Assembly (NCBI GenBank): GCA_029781855.1
Contig: JAKOVX010000055.1
Span: 1-43,330 of the forward strand
Source of the DNA: Acidobacteriota bacterium
Lineage (GTDB): Bacteria; Acidobacteriota; Blastocatellia; Pyrinomonadales; Pyrinomonadaceae
DNA length: 43,330 nt
Reading direction: 5' to 3'
Positions within the stretch are counted from its first letter, which is position 1. Every line of letters begins with the position of its first letter. The notes below the pieces were generated by a model, which did not search any database, was not told the origin of the DNA, and saw nothing but the letters and a program-made list of their open reading frames with translations. Shown here piece after piece: positions 16,313-25,231 of this stretch. The translations under genes were made by a program, and so were the position numbers.

Positions 16313-16341
16313 AGTCTAAAAGGTTCGATTCCAAAAGTCAA
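16313..16341 (-). promoter_or_regulatory. Candidate promoter of the tonB operon
   Basis: Minus-strand TTGACT (16336-16341) and TAGACT (16313-16318) are separated by exactly 17 bases. It would give a leader of roughly 275 bases containing both hairpins upstream of tonB. The -10 match is moderate, so another promoter closer to the gene is possible. Confidence 0.4.
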
Positions 16342-16409
16342 GAATAACCATTGAGTTTTCAAGCGTTTCTTAACATTTTTGACTCGAATAATTCCCTATT
16401 TTTCGCCTG

Positions 16410-17492
16410 CTATCGCGTTACCGGCCTTCGAGTTACCGAACGGCGTGACGCCGAGGCCATCTTTTCGCCCATTTGCGGCACGAGGACCTCTTTGATCCGG
16501 GTGTCACCGAGCTTGCCCTGCCACCAAATGGCGATCGGACTGGCGATGGCGATGGTCGAATAAGTTCCAAGTGTCAAACCGACGAGCAACGCGAGCGAAA
16601 AGCTGCGCAACACTTCTCCGCCAAATAAAACTAATGATAACACCGACAAAATAACCAATCCCGCCGTGATGATCGTTCGCGAAAGGGTCTGGTTGATCGA
16701 GTCGTTGGTTATCTTAAAGAGCGTGTCGGTCCTATGAAGCGGGATGTTCTCGCGGACACGGTCGAAAATAACGATCGAGTCATTTACCGAGAAACCGACG
16801 ATCGTCAGGATCGCTGCGATCACCGTCAGGTTGATCTCCCACTGAAAGATAGAGAAGAACGACAACACCATCAAAACGTCGTGGAACACGGCCAAAACGG
16901 CGCCGGCAGCGTAGGTCCAATCGTACCTGAACGCGATGAACAGCAAAATGCCGACAAGGCCAAGCAAAGTCGCCGTAACGGCCTGATTGCGAAGCTGCGA
17001 GCCGGCAATGGCTCCGACCGAGTCGGTTCCGATGATCTTATACGCGGCGTTCGCATCCGTATCGAGTGTAGCTTCGCCCTCGGCCTCAGGCCCAAGCGTG
17101 TCAAGTGCGGCCTTAACGGACAGCCGTCCGGTCTGCACCTGTTCCTTTTGCTGCTGCTCGGTGCCCGTGTCAGTTGTCTTTTCGATCAACGGTATCTTGA
17201 TCAGGGCTTCGTCCGGCTTGTTCGTCGACGACTGGATGACCGGATCCGCGATCCCTGCCTTATTAAGCGCCGCCCGAATGTCGTCATCCGACGGCCGCGA
17301 ACGGAACTTGGCGGTTACGATCGTTCCGCCCTTGAAATCAACGCCAAGGTTGAACGCATCGGTACCGCCGGGCATCGCCTGACGGCCTAGTGCCGAAAAG
17401 AGGCCGGCGAGCATGATGAATATTGAAAAACCAATAAAGATCTTTCGTTTGCCGAGCCAATCAATGTGAATATTCTGAAATAGGTTAAACAT
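16410..17492 (-). CDS. secF: Protein translocase subunit SecF
   Basis: A 360-residue SecF with six predicted membrane helices. The first is near residue 17-37 (KIFIGFSIFIMLAGLFSAL), and a cluster follows from about 175 to 340. The family marker GVDFKGGT lies at about 48-55. The transmembrane block SVNDSIVIFDRVREN (about 235-250) is the RND-type signature of SecF. An enlarged periplasmic loop (about 95-150) carries a Thr/Gln-rich stretch. SecF works with SecD and YajC to pull proteins out of the SecYEG channel using proton-motive force. It follows secD by 36 bases, and the C-terminus ends in a basic SRRSVTRRPVTR tail. Nothing like a terminator was seen after it. Confidence 0.96.
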   Translation of the reverse strand: MFNLFQNIHIDWLGKRKIFIGFSIFIMLAGLFSALGRQAMPGGTDAFNLGVDFKGGTIVTAKFRSRPSDDDIRAALNKAGIADPVIQSSTNKPDEALIKIPLIEKTTDTGTEQQQKEQVQTGRLSVKAALDTLGPEAEGEATLDTDANAAYKIIGTDSVGAIAGSQLRNQAVTATLLGLVGILLFIAFRYDWTYAAGAVLAVFHDVLMVLSFFSIFQWEINLTVIAAILTIVGFSVNDSIVIFDRVRENIPLHRTDTLFKITNDSINQTLSRTIITAGLVILSVLSLVLFGGEVLRSFSLALLVGLTLGTYSTIAIASPIAIWWQGKLGDTRIKEVLVPQMGEKMASASRRSVTRRPVTR

Positions 17493-17528
17493 TTCTTACA
17501 ACTTTTCGGTTCAAATATACCGCAAAAA

Positions 17529-19208
17529 CTATATGCTCAAACGCGGCATATTCGGCCTGAGACTCATTTCCCATCTGAAGATGGTCTTCGATACGAACAC
17601 GGCCGTGAACAGGTTGATCAGCAACCCGAGAATTAGTGTCACGGCAAATCCCTTGATCGGCCCGGAGCCGAACATATAAAGGATGACCGACGAGATGATC
17701 GTCGTGATGTGCGTATCGATGATAGTGATGAAAGCAATGTCGAATCCGACGCTGATCGCCTTCGGGATCTCGAGGCCGAGCCTCAGTTCCTCACGAATAC
17801 GTTCGAAGATCAGCACGTTCGAGTCGACCGCCATACCAATGCCGAGGATGAGGCCGGCGATGCCGGGCAGCGTCAGCGTCGATTTGATCGTCACGAGTGC
17901 CGCCACTGTCAGGATCATATTGAGGATCAACGCAACAACAGCGTTGATGCCCGATCCGCGGTAATAGAACAGCATGAAGACGATCACGAACGCGAGGCCG
18001 CCGAGCGAAGCCTCGACGCCGGCACGGATCGAATCTGCTCCGAGGCTCGGTCCGACCGTTCGTTCTTCTTCGTATTCGATCTGGGCGGGCAGCGCGCCCG
18101 ACTTGAGCGTCAGAGCCAGATCCTCAGCGGTTGCTTTCGTAAATTTGCCAGAGATCTCACCAGAGTCGAATATCTGCGACTTGATGAACGCGGCTGACTT
18201 GACCTCGTCATTGAGGACGACGGCCATGTAATTATTGATGTTCTTACCGGTCCACTCGCCGAATTTCTGGGCACCGGCCGGTTTGAAACTGAACGAGATC
18301 TGATAATCGCCCTGTCCGCCCGTCCTCGACACGGCCGCGGCATCGCGAAGCTCACTACCGTCGACGACGGCGGGATATTCGACGACGACGAACTGCGTCG
18401 GCTTTTTGTTTGCAGGATCGACCGGCTTGGACGCATCGTCACGCTCGGTAAAGGGCAGGATCTTGCGGTTAGGCGGAACGACACCGCCGAGCGACTGTTT
18501 GGCCGCTTCCTCGGTAGGATAAGTAGTTACGGGCGAAGGATTCGGAGCACTGACGATCTTCATCAATGCCAGATTCGAGTCGGCACCGATCAGCTTCTTG
18601 ACGCGTTCCGGGTCCTCGACGCCGGGCATTTGAAGCAGGATCTGACCGGATGATTTCGACATCCGCTGGAGCGTCGGCTCTTTTACGCCGAAAGCATTGA
18701 TACGGCTCTCGATGATCTTCAACGCCTGCTCGACGGCCTGATCCTTTAATGCGTTCTGCGTTGCACCCGGAAGCGACCATGTAACGGTGTTGCCGCTGCG
18801 GCTCTCGGTCCACTGGGCTACGTCGATCTTCTTTTTGATGGCGTCAACGACATCCTGAAGATTCGTGCCGTCGGCCATCGTGATCGACATACTGTAATTG
18901 CCGTTCTCGGTGGTAATTTGGCTCGAAGCAACATTAAGCTTGGCGTCCTGCAGGGTGCTGAGCGCCGCCTGCATGTTATTTTCGGTCAGCTTTTTGAGGT
19001 AATCGTCGGTCTTGACCCGCATCACGAGATGGGAACCGCCCTTGAGGTCCAGACCGAGCGTTATATTCGAGGCGAGGTTGTTCTTGATTCCCTGCCAGGT
19101 AAAATCGCTGGAATTCGGCATTCGCCGCGGCCCGAAAACAAGGTAAAAGCCCGCGAGCGTGATCGCGAGGATGATTCCTGTCCTAATCCACAAACCAGTA
19201 TTCTTCAT
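17529..19208 (-). CDS. secD: Protein translocase subunit SecD
   Basis: A 559-residue SecD. The first membrane helix (about 7-25) is followed by the LGLDLKGGSHLVM motif (about 52-64) and a large periplasmic P1 domain (about 65-385), which includes INAFGVKEPTLQRMSKSSGQILLQMPGV. Five C-terminal helices (about 395-545) follow, with LPGIAGLILGIGMAVDSNVLIFERIREELR as the family signature. It is the motor-like partner of SecF. The gene starts 25 bases after yajC and runs into secF, so yajC-secD-secF is an operon, as in many bacteria. Confidence 0.97.
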   Translation of the reverse strand: MKNTGLWIRTGIILAITLAGFYLVFGPRRMPNSSDFTWQGIKNNLASNITLGLDLKGGSHLVMRVKTDDYLKKLTENNMQAALSTLQDAKLNVASSQITTENGNYSMSITMADGTNLQDVVDAIKKKIDVAQWTESRSGNTVTWSLPGATQNALKDQAVEQALKIIESRINAFGVKEPTLQRMSKSSGQILLQMPGVEDPERVKKLIGADSNLALMKIVSAPNPSPVTTYPTEEAAKQSLGGVVPPNRKILPFTERDDASKPVDPANKKPTQFVVVEYPAVVDGSELRDAAAVSRTGGQGDYQISFSFKPAGAQKFGEWTGKNINNYMAVVLNDEVKSAAFIKSQIFDSGEISGKFTKATAEDLALTLKSGALPAQIEYEEERTVGPSLGADSIRAGVEASLGGLAFVIVFMLFYYRGSGINAVVALILNMILTVAALVTIKSTLTLPGIAGLILGIGMAVDSNVLIFERIREELRLGLEIPKAISVGFDIAFITIIDTHITTIISSVILYMFGSGPIKGFAVTLILGLLINLFTAVFVSKTIFRWEMSLRPNMPRLSI

Positions 19209-19233
19209 TACGTATTACTTTAGATCCTATTTA

Positions 19234-19581
19234 CTATTCCGGCTTACGGCCGACGACTGCGCTCTTCCCGATCTCGAGAAACGACTTTTCCGCACTCTGA
19301 ACGATAAAGCTCGTTTCACGAACTTCCTTGATCCGACCTATTATTCCGCCGTTCGTAACGACCTCGTCGTTGATCTTGAGTTCGGCTATCATCTCCTGAA
19401 GCTTTTGCTTCTGACGCTTCTGAGGAAGTATCACGAGAAAATAAAAGATGGCAAACATCGCTGCGAAGGGTGCAATAGCCCAAATAATTGAGCCGCTGCC
19501 GCCCGCTTCGCCCTGGAAAAACATGTAAAGACTGGTCATCGGTTTTGATACTGCGAAAGACAAAAAGGCAATAATATACAT
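19234..19581 (-). CDS. yajC: Preprotein translocase accessory subunit YajC
   Basis: A 115-residue small inner-membrane protein. A single helix (about 32-52, IIWAIAPFAAMFAIFYFLVILP) is followed by QKRQKQKLQEMIAELKINDEVVTNGGIIGRI, the almost invariant YajC cytoplasmic motif, and a KOW-like beta segment. It joins the SecDF complex. The start is uncertain. The ATG used here lies 14 bases after tgt without a clear ribosome site, and MTSLYMFFQGE (start at 19539) is an equally good, more typical beginning. Confidence 0.92.
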   Translation of the reverse strand: MYIIAFLSFAVSKPMTSLYMFFQGEAGGSGSIIWAIAPFAAMFAIFYFLVILPQKRQKQKLQEMIAELKINDEVVTNGGIIGRIKEVRETSFIVQSAEKSFLEIGKSAVVGRKPE

Positions 19582-19595
19582 TTAGTAAGGCTTTA

Positions 19596-20777
19596 TCAAA
19601 CGTCAAACGAAGCGTTCCGGCTTAAATTCGCCAGAAATTCTGCTTTGAACGCTGCAAATGTTCCTGTTCTGATAGATTCACGCACGCGCCGCATAGTTTC
19701 CAGAAAAAAAGCGACATTGTGATGCGAGATCATTATCGATGCGTTCATCTCGCCCGCCTGATACAAATGACGAAGATATCCGAGCGAATACCGGCGGCAA
19801 ACTGAACAGGAACAGTCAGGATCGAGGGGACGATCGTCGCGGGCAAATTTGGCGTTGCGAATATTGAGCTTGCCGTTTGACGTGAACGCACTTCCGGTTC
19901 GGCCGTTTCGAGTGGGTATTACGCAGTCGAACATATCAACGCCGCAGCTGACCGCTTCGAGCAGGTCCTCCGGTGTCCCGACGCCCATCAGGTATCGCGG
20001 AGCGTCAGCCGGCATCTTCGGCGCGATATGGCCGAGCACTTCGTACATTACCGATTTTTCCTCACCAACGCTGAGGCCGCCGATGGCATAACCATCAAAC
20101 CCGACGTCGACCGTGCGGTCCAAGCTCTCGGTCCGAAGATCGAGATGCCCGGCCCCTTGCACTATGCCGAACAACGCCTGCTCGCCGTTAAGACCGTCGG
20201 CGGCATGTTTGCCGGTGTCGGCACCGGTGGCCTGCAGTTCCTCAAATTTATCCTTCGATCGGAGCGCCCACCGGGCCGTTAATTCCAAACTCGTTTTGGT
20301 CGCCTCATGGCCTGCGTCGCCGGGCGGGCATTCGTCGAAGACCATCACGATCTCGCTGCCGAGCGCCGCTTGTATATCCATCGAGACCTCGGGCGAAATA
20401 AAATGCTTGCTGCCGTCGAGATGCGAGCGAAACTCGACGCCTTCCTCGGTCATCTTTCGAAGGTCTGTCAGTGAAAAAACTTGAAAACCGCCCGAATCGG
20501 TCAGGATCGAACGGTTCCACGTCGAGAACTTGTGCAGGCCGCCCATTTGGCGGATCGTGTCCACGCCGGGCCGTAGAAACAGATGGTAAGTATTTCCCAG
20601 GATGATTCGGGAATCCATCTCATTTTCGAGCCATTCGAAACGGATACCTTTGACCGCACCCTGAGTGCCAACGGGCATGAAGACGGGCGTCTCGATCACG
20701 GACCGACGTGTCCGCAGAGTTCCGCTCCGAGCCTCGCCGTCGCGGGCGTCAATGTTAAATTCGATCGGTCCGGCCAT
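19596..20777 (-). CDS. tgt: Queuine tRNA-ribosyltransferase
   Basis: A complete 393-residue Tgt, which swaps guanine-34 of GUN-anticodon tRNAs for the queuosine precursor preQ1. Key residues are present: Asp94 in ILTDSGGFQ, nucleophile Asp284 in DMFDCVIPTRNGR, and a zinc site formed by Cys322, Cys324, Cys327 and a His at 352/353. The usual FGIVQGG reads FGIVQGA at 203-209, and a short insertion (about 183-198) precedes it; neither removes a catalytic residue. The ATG directly abuts the stop codon of the upstream MauE-thioredoxin gene. Its GGAGG lies inside that gene's last codons, which implies translational coupling. yajC-secD-secF follow, a neighbourhood conserved in many bacteria. Confidence 0.97.
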   Translation of the reverse strand: MAGPIEFNIDARDGEARSGTLRTRRSVIETPVFMPVGTQGAVKGIRFEWLENEMDSRIILGNTYHLFLRPGVDTIRQMGGLHKFSTWNRSILTDSGGFQVFSLTDLRKMTEEGVEFRSHLDGSKHFISPEVSMDIQAALGSEIVMVFDECPPGDAGHEATKTSLELTARWALRSKDKFEELQATGADTGKHAADGLNGEQALFGIVQGAGHLDLRTESLDRTVDVGFDGYAIGGLSVGEEKSVMYEVLGHIAPKMPADAPRYLMGVGTPEDLLEAVSCGVDMFDCVIPTRNGRTGSAFTSNGKLNIRNAKFARDDRPLDPDCSCSVCRRYSLGYLRHLYQAGEMNASIMISHHNVAFFLETMRRVRESIRTGTFAAFKAEFLANLSRNASFDV

Positions 20778-22274
20778 TTACTGACCTCCGGACTTCTTAC
20801 CGTTCCGGCCGACCAGAGCCCAAATGTTCGACGCACCGATCGCCGTCTCAGAGGCAAATCGCCCATCTTCGTTGATCAATATGGCCGACGGGGTGCCGTA
20901 CATTCCGAGTGTGCCGGCGAGTTCATGTTCCGGATCCATTACTATTGGTGAACGCATCCCTAACTGCCTGTGGGACTCGATGTCGCCATTGGAAAACACG
21001 ATCAGTTCCGGGTCACCCGCTCCCTTCGCGACGTCCCAGGCCTTGATCTCCTCCATCATCTGAGCACAAAAGGGGCAGGTAGGGCTCCAAAACGCAAGAA
21101 GCGTCGTTTTACCTTTGAGATCGTCCGAGGTCACAGTTCGGCCGTCGATCGCATCGATCGAAAATTCAGGGATCTCGTCGCCGACGCTCGTACGGGCGAT
21201 GATTCCGTTGCCGGTAGACAGTTTGAAATATGTAAATTCCTGAGTGAGGTCGCTCGCTTTGACCTTGTCCATCAGTTCGATGATCGCGGCATCGCCGGCA
21301 CCTACGTGGCTCGCCACCTTGCCTTCGGCATCTACGAATAACGCAGACGGCGTCCATTTGGCGTAAACGAGGTCGGCAAACTCGCGCTCATTTTGAAGGA
21401 GGACAGTATTTTTGCCGCTTCCGCCAAATTTTTTGATATTTGATTCCGCAGTGCCGGAACTTACGAAGACAAGATTCACTCGGCCATCGAGCTCGGCCGC
21501 CCACTCGTCGAACATCGGAGCCATTGCCTGACAGGGAGTGCAGGTTGGGCTGACAAAAAGAAAGATCGCGGGCTTGCCATCGGCGAATATATCGTCGTTA
21601 GTGACCAACTTGCCGTTAAGGTCGGGTAAATTTAACTCCGGCAAATAAGCACCGATCGGCAACCCATCGCGAGGATCTCCTGCATCCTTTCGCTCGATCA
21701 CATTTCCGTCTGAGGAGAGCAGCTCGAGCAGCTCGATGCGGCGCATTATCTGATCCTGTTTTCCCGAAATTTTGCGGAGATAAAACCCACCGGCGACGAG
21801 CAGGCCTACGCATCCGAACACTGCAAAAAGCTCGACTGTCTCAATATTTAGGTTCGCGATGCTAAGTCCCTGACCGCTGCGACCGGCCAGTGAAAGCACA
21901 ACGGCTGGAGCGAGAATTACAACGTTTCGGATCAGGCTCTTCGGGCTGACCGGCTCGCTGTGGAGCTGGCCGAAACAATGACAATCGGGCGCCTTTCCCT
22001 TCGCCATTTGGTACGCCATTCCGCCAATGAATCCGGCGAGCAGTGCCGTCGCCCCGATCGACCCGTACCAGGAACTCTGGACAAAGAGAAGCGAAACCGC
22101 GATCGCGATCTCGGCCACAGGCAAACCGATCGCGAGCGGCCCGGCGATCGATGCCGGTATACCAAAATCGGCAAACGCCTTTCGCGAGCCGGCGATGTCG
22201 GCCAATTTAGCGGCTCCGGCAACCGAAAAAATGCCGGCCAGGATCAGTCTAAAACCAAGTAAAGTTAATTCCAT
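20778..22274 (-). CDS. MauE/DoxX-like membrane protein fused to two thioredoxin-like domains
   Basis: A 498-residue fusion. The N-terminal part (about 1-165) has four or five membrane helices and the motif DCHCFGQL (Cys98, Cys100), the CxCFG pattern typical of the MauE/DoxX redox-associated membrane family. Two TlpA/redoxin-like domains follow. The first (about 208-345) has VSPTCTPC (Cys245, Cys248) and cis-Pro WTPSALFVD. The second (about 364-490) has WSPTCPFC (Cys400, Cys403) and YGTPSAILI. A membrane pair of cysteines feeding two tandem thioredoxin domains suggests an electron relay for disulfide formation or reduction at the periplasmic face. That function is inferred. The start is the ATG at MELTLLGF; an upstream TTG is possible. 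It is translationally coupled to tgt. Confidence 0.85.
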   Translation of the reverse strand: MELTLLGFRLILAGIFSVAGAAKLADIAGSRKAFADFGIPASIAGPLAIGLPVAEIAIAVSLLFVQSSWYGSIGATALLAGFIGGMAYQMAKGKAPDCHCFGQLHSEPVSPKSLIRNVVILAPAVVLSLAGRSGQGLSIANLNIETVELFAVFGCVGLLVAGGFYLRKISGKQDQIMRRIELLELLSSDGNVIERKDAGDPRDGLPIGAYLPELNLPDLNGKLVTNDDIFADGKPAIFLFVSPTCTPCQAMAPMFDEWAAELDGRVNLVFVSSGTAESNIKKFGGSGKNTVLLQNEREFADLVYAKWTPSALFVDAEGKVASHVGAGDAAIIELMDKVKASDLTQEFTYFKLSTGNGIIARTSVGDEIPEFSIDAIDGRTVTSDDLKGKTTLLAFWSPTCPFCAQMMEEIKAWDVAKGAGDPELIVFSNGDIESHRQLGMRSPIVMDPEHELAGTLGMYGTPSAILINEDGRFASETAIGASNIWALVGRNGKKSGGQ

Positions 22275-22338
22275 TGCAAACAATCAGTGAGGAATGAAAA
22301 CCGAATTTTACCGAATCGGGCCGTAATCTCAAAGCGAG

Positions 22339-23700
22339 TTATTTTGCTCCTCGCTTTGGACCCATTTTGTGGCGTTCGACAAGCCGGATCGGTGTCCCGA
22401 AGAACTCGAACTCCTTTCGCAGCTGATTTTCGATGTATCGGAGATATGAAAAGTGCAATCCGGCCTTGTTTCCGCCGGAAGTGAACAAGATGAACAGAGG
22501 CGGCCGAATGCCGGCCTGGGTGAGGAACTGCACCTTCAAGCGCGAGACACCGCCCTTGACCGGTGCCGGAGCGTTGCCGCCTTTCGGCTGCGAGATCGAT
22601 TCTTCGAAGAACCGATTGAGCCGCGAAGTTTGGATCCTCAGATTTCGGGCAGCGTGGGCCTGAGCGACCAGAGGCAGTATTTTTGCAACACGCTGGCCGC
22701 TGAGCGCTGAGATGGTCACGATCGGGGCCCAGTCGAGGAACTTCATCGCCATCCGGATCGAGTGTTCCATCTCATAGATCGTATTAGTTTCCTTTTCTTC
22801 GACGGCGTCCCATTTATTGACCGCGATTATCACAGAGCACCCGGAATCGACCGCGTAGCCGGCGATATTGGCGTCCAAATGGGTTACGCCCTCGACGGCG
22901 TCGAGCACGATGATGGCGACGTCCGCACGCTCGAGAGCTTTGCGGGCCATCACGACCGATAGTTTCTCGGCCATTTCCGTCGTCTTGCCCTTTCGGCGGA
23001 TGCCTGCCGTATCGATGATCATGTACTCCTGGCCGTCAACGGTCAGATAGGTGTCGATCGCATCGCGTGTCGTACCGGCTATCGGCGAGACGATCACTCG
23101 CTCCTCGCCGAGTATTTTATTTAGTAGCGACGATTTGCCGACATTCGGTCGACCAATGATCGCGAGCCTGATCTCACGCGGCTTCTCTTCTTCGATTTGA
23201 TCGTCAAATACAAGATGTTCGAACACGGCATCCAGCAGATCGCCGATGCCGGTCCCGTGCTCGGCCGAGATCGGGGACATCTCGAAGCCAAATTGATAGA
23301 ATTCGCCGGCTTCGTTTTCGACCTTGTTTGATTCGACTTTGTTGGCGGCTATGATCACCGGTTTGCCGGTATTTCGCAGCAGGACGCCGAGTTCCTCATC
23401 GAGCGGCGTTACGCCGGCACGCGAATCAAGCACCCAGATGATCGCGACTGATTCGTCGATGGCGTGCGACGCCTGCTTGAAAATGTTTGAAGGTATGATC
23501 GCATCGTCGTCCGGGACAATGCCGCCCGTGTCGACGAGACGGAACGTTTTGGCTTTCCAGTCGACCTCGCCGAACATGCGGTCGCGTGTTATGCCCGGCT
23601 CGTCGCCGACGATCGCCTTTCGCGAGCCGACGAGGCGATTAAAAAGTGTGGACTTCCCGACATTTGGGCGGCCGATTATGGCAACTAGCGGAGCTTTCAT
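22339..23700 (-). CDS. der: Ribosome biogenesis GTPase Der (EngA)
   Basis: Starting at MKAPLVAIIGRPNVGKST gives 453 residues, the usual Der length. The open frame runs 33 codons further upstream but that part is not Der-like. Two tandem GTPase domains are clear: G1 GRPNVGKS at about 10-17 and again near 186-193, with DTGG and DTAG as the two G3 motifs. NKVE and NKWD are the two G4 motifs. The C-terminal KH-like domain (about 355-450) ends with the basic stretch typical of Der. It assembles the 50S subunit. A hairpin terminator of the preceding gene lies about 85 bases upstream, so der probably has its own promoter and may lead the der-MauE/Trx-tgt-yajC-secDF series. Confidence 0.96.
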   Translation of the reverse strand: MKAPLVAIIGRPNVGKSTLFNRLVGSRKAIVGDEPGITRDRMFGEVDWKAKTFRLVDTGGIVPDDDAIIPSNIFKQASHAIDESVAIIWVLDSRAGVTPLDEELGVLLRNTGKPVIIAANKVESNKVENEAGEFYQFGFEMSPISAEHGTGIGDLLDAVFEHLVFDDQIEEEKPREIRLAIIGRPNVGKSSLLNKILGEERVIVSPIAGTTRDAIDTYLTVDGQEYMIIDTAGIRRKGKTTEMAEKLSVVMARKALERADVAIIVLDAVEGVTHLDANIAGYAVDSGCSVIIAVNKWDAVEEKETNTIYEMEHSIRMAMKFLDWAPIVTISALSGQRVAKILPLVAQAHAARNLRIQTSRLNRFFEESISQPKGGNAPAPVKGGVSRLKVQFLTQAGIRPPLFILFTSGGNKAGLHFSYLRYIENQLRKEFEFFGTPIRLVERHKMGPKRGAK

Positions 23701-23785
23701 TGAAATTAGAATAGTTGAATTTGCGGGTTCGTGCATCTTTGGCCCGCCCGACAACTGTCGATCGTCTATGGATGAAGCCGTCAAA

Positions 23786-23822
23786 TAAAAAAGCCTCATC
23801 CGACATTAGCCGAATGAGGCTT
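23786..23822 (-). terminator. Terminator after the Gln/Arg/Asn-rich repeat protein gene
   Basis: AAGCCTCAT (23791-23799) and ATGAGGCTT (23814-23822) pair, with an inner CG/CG after one mismatch. The minus strand continues as TTTTTT (23787-23792). It is a clear Rho-independent terminator 20 bases after the stop codon and separates this gene from der. Confidence 0.85.
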
Positions 23823-23842
23823 CACTTTTAGTAGCGATCGTA

Positions 23843-25054
23843 CTAGTCGACCACAATATCAAGGATCGTACCGATCAGGTTGCCGAGGATCGAATATCGT
23901 CCACCGGAATAGTATCCATATTGATACCGACCGTAGTAACCATCCTCATATCCGCGACGAAAACCTTCGCGGAAGTAATAGTTATAGTCGCCAAGCGGCA
24001 CATAGTAGCTGTCGTATCCCAACGAAGCATCCTGGTAACCGTATGCCCCGCGGTAATCGTAGCCCCACCCATCGAGCCGATCTGACTGCCCGGCGTAGTA
24101 GCCTGCCTCGTAACCGTTATTGATCGCCGCACGAAGCATCTGTGCGCCGTACGAACTGGTGTAATAGTACTGGCCGCCACGGTAGTAGCGATAGTTGTTG
24201 TAATAGTTATTGTAGAACCGTGCGTGTTCGAGCCGTTCGCGGTCGCGACGTAACTGTTCCCAATATCGCTGCTGATACCGCAGGTAGTTATTGCGATTCT
24301 CCCGCTCGAGACGACGATCGCGATCGTTACGCAAGTACTGCCAGTTCCCGAATCGCTGGTCCCACTGATTCACTCGCTGCGATCGAAGGCTTTCCTGCTG
24401 ACGACGGTCAAGCTGTTCACGCCGAGCGTCGGAATTGATCCGCTGATCCTGGACACGTCGTCCGTTTTGCTGCTGCCAAACGTTCTGCTGATCCTGTATT
24501 TGCCGACGCTGCTGCGTTTGATTGATCCGATTGTCATTCTGCCGGACATTGTTGTCCTGGATCTGACGCCGTTGCTGTTCCATCTGGATCCGGCGGTTAT
24601 TGTCCTGGATCTGTCGCTGCTGCTGTTCCTGCTGCTGGCGACGATAATTGTCTTGCGTTTGGATCTGTCGCCGATTGTTGTCCTGGATCTGCCGCTGCTG
24701 TTCCATTTGGATCCGGCGGTTGTTGTCCTGGATCTGTCGCTGCTGCTGCTCCTGCTGTTGACGCCGATAATTATCTTGGGTCTGGATCTGACGTCGGTTA
24801 TATTCCTGTGCCTGTCGCTGCTGCTCTTGCTGCCGACGATTATTATCCTGAGCCTGCCGCTGCTGCTGGGCCCGGTCATTATTCTGTCTGTTTTCGGCTC
24901 GCGATTGCTTTTGTGTTTGCTGTTGCTCCGAACGTCCGTCGCGGCGTCCGTTATCGCGTTGACGCTGCGCCGAAACATCCGCGACCGCAAACAAACCGAG
25001 CGCCGCAAGCGACATCGCCGTTATTGCTAAACGCGTCTTAAATGTTTTTTTCAT
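23843..25054 (-). CDS. Secreted Gln/Arg/Asn-rich repeat protein with Tyr/Gly-rich C-terminus
   Basis: A 403-residue protein with a clear Sec signal peptide (cleavage near VSAQ, residue 30). Residues 31-230 are almost wholly Gln, Arg, Asn, Asp and Glu. The block starting RRQIQTQDNYRRQQQEQQQ occurs at 87-120 and again at 128-161, a 41-residue period. Residues 230-280 are charged and aromatic. Residues 280-385 are Tyr/Gly-rich, with units such as YEAGYYAGQSDR and FRRGYEDGYYGRY. The last 16 residues form a short hydrophobic stretch. I do not recognise the whole protein. Composition suggests an extended, possibly coiled or RNA/polyanion-binding envelope protein. AAGGGGTAAGAAG lies before the ATG and a terminator follows, so it is monocistronic. 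Confidence 0.75.
   Translation of the reverse strand: MKKTFKTRLAITAMSLAALGLFAVADVSAQRQRDNGRRDGRSEQQQTQKQSRAENRQNNDRAQQQRQAQDNNRRQQEQQRQAQEYNRRQIQTQDNYRRQQQEQQQRQIQDNNRRIQMEQQRQIQDNNRRQIQTQDNYRRQQQEQQQRQIQDNNRRIQMEQQRRQIQDNNVRQNDNRINQTQQRRQIQDQQNVWQQQNGRRVQDQRINSDARREQLDRRQQESLRSQRVNQWDQRFGNWQYLRNDRDRRLERENRNNYLRYQQRYWEQLRRDRERLEHARFYNNYYNNYRYYRGGQYYYTSSYGAQMLRAAINNGYEAGYYAGQSDRLDGWGYDYRGAYGYQDASLGYDSYYVPLGDYNYYFREGFRRGYEDGYYGRYQYGYYSGGRYSILGNLIGTILDIVVD
24572..24796 (-). repeat. 123-bp tandem repeat within the Gln/Arg/Asn-rich gene
   Basis: About 1.8 copies of a 123-bp unit encode the repeated blocks at residues 87-120 and 128-161. Smaller internal repeats (units reading RQIQDNNRR and QQQEQQQ) lie inside each copy. 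CAG/CGA-type codons make the DNA prone to slippage, so copy number may vary between strains. Confidence 0.7.
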
Positions 25055-25231
25055 CTTCTTACCCCTTTTTCAAAAATCTCAAGGGAGAGATTTCCTCTTT
25101 ACAACCATCTTTTGTGCAATTAGTGTTCCAGACGACCGATCGATTAAAACATTCAGCTTTTACTGAGACACCACCATTGGCGGACACTATTTCGTCACCC
25201 CACAGCACGATTTCGGGCAAGGTCCGCGTTT

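Noticed and set aside
16320..16340. GGTTCGATTCC, resembling a tRNA T-arm
   Set aside because: The flanking bases do not make a five-pair T-stem, and no acceptor, D or anticodon arm can be drawn around it. The stretch fits a promoter spacer better.
24572..24796. Regular repeats that could suggest a CRISPR-like array
   Set aside because: The repeats are in frame, contiguous and encode a repetitive protein. There are no unique spacers and no cas genes.
24467..25030. Plus-strand Leu/Ile/Val-rich frame that looks like a membrane protein
   Set aside because: It is the mirror image of Gln/Asn/Arg codons (CAG read as CTG) in the repeat protein gene. Its hydrophobicity is a translation artefact.
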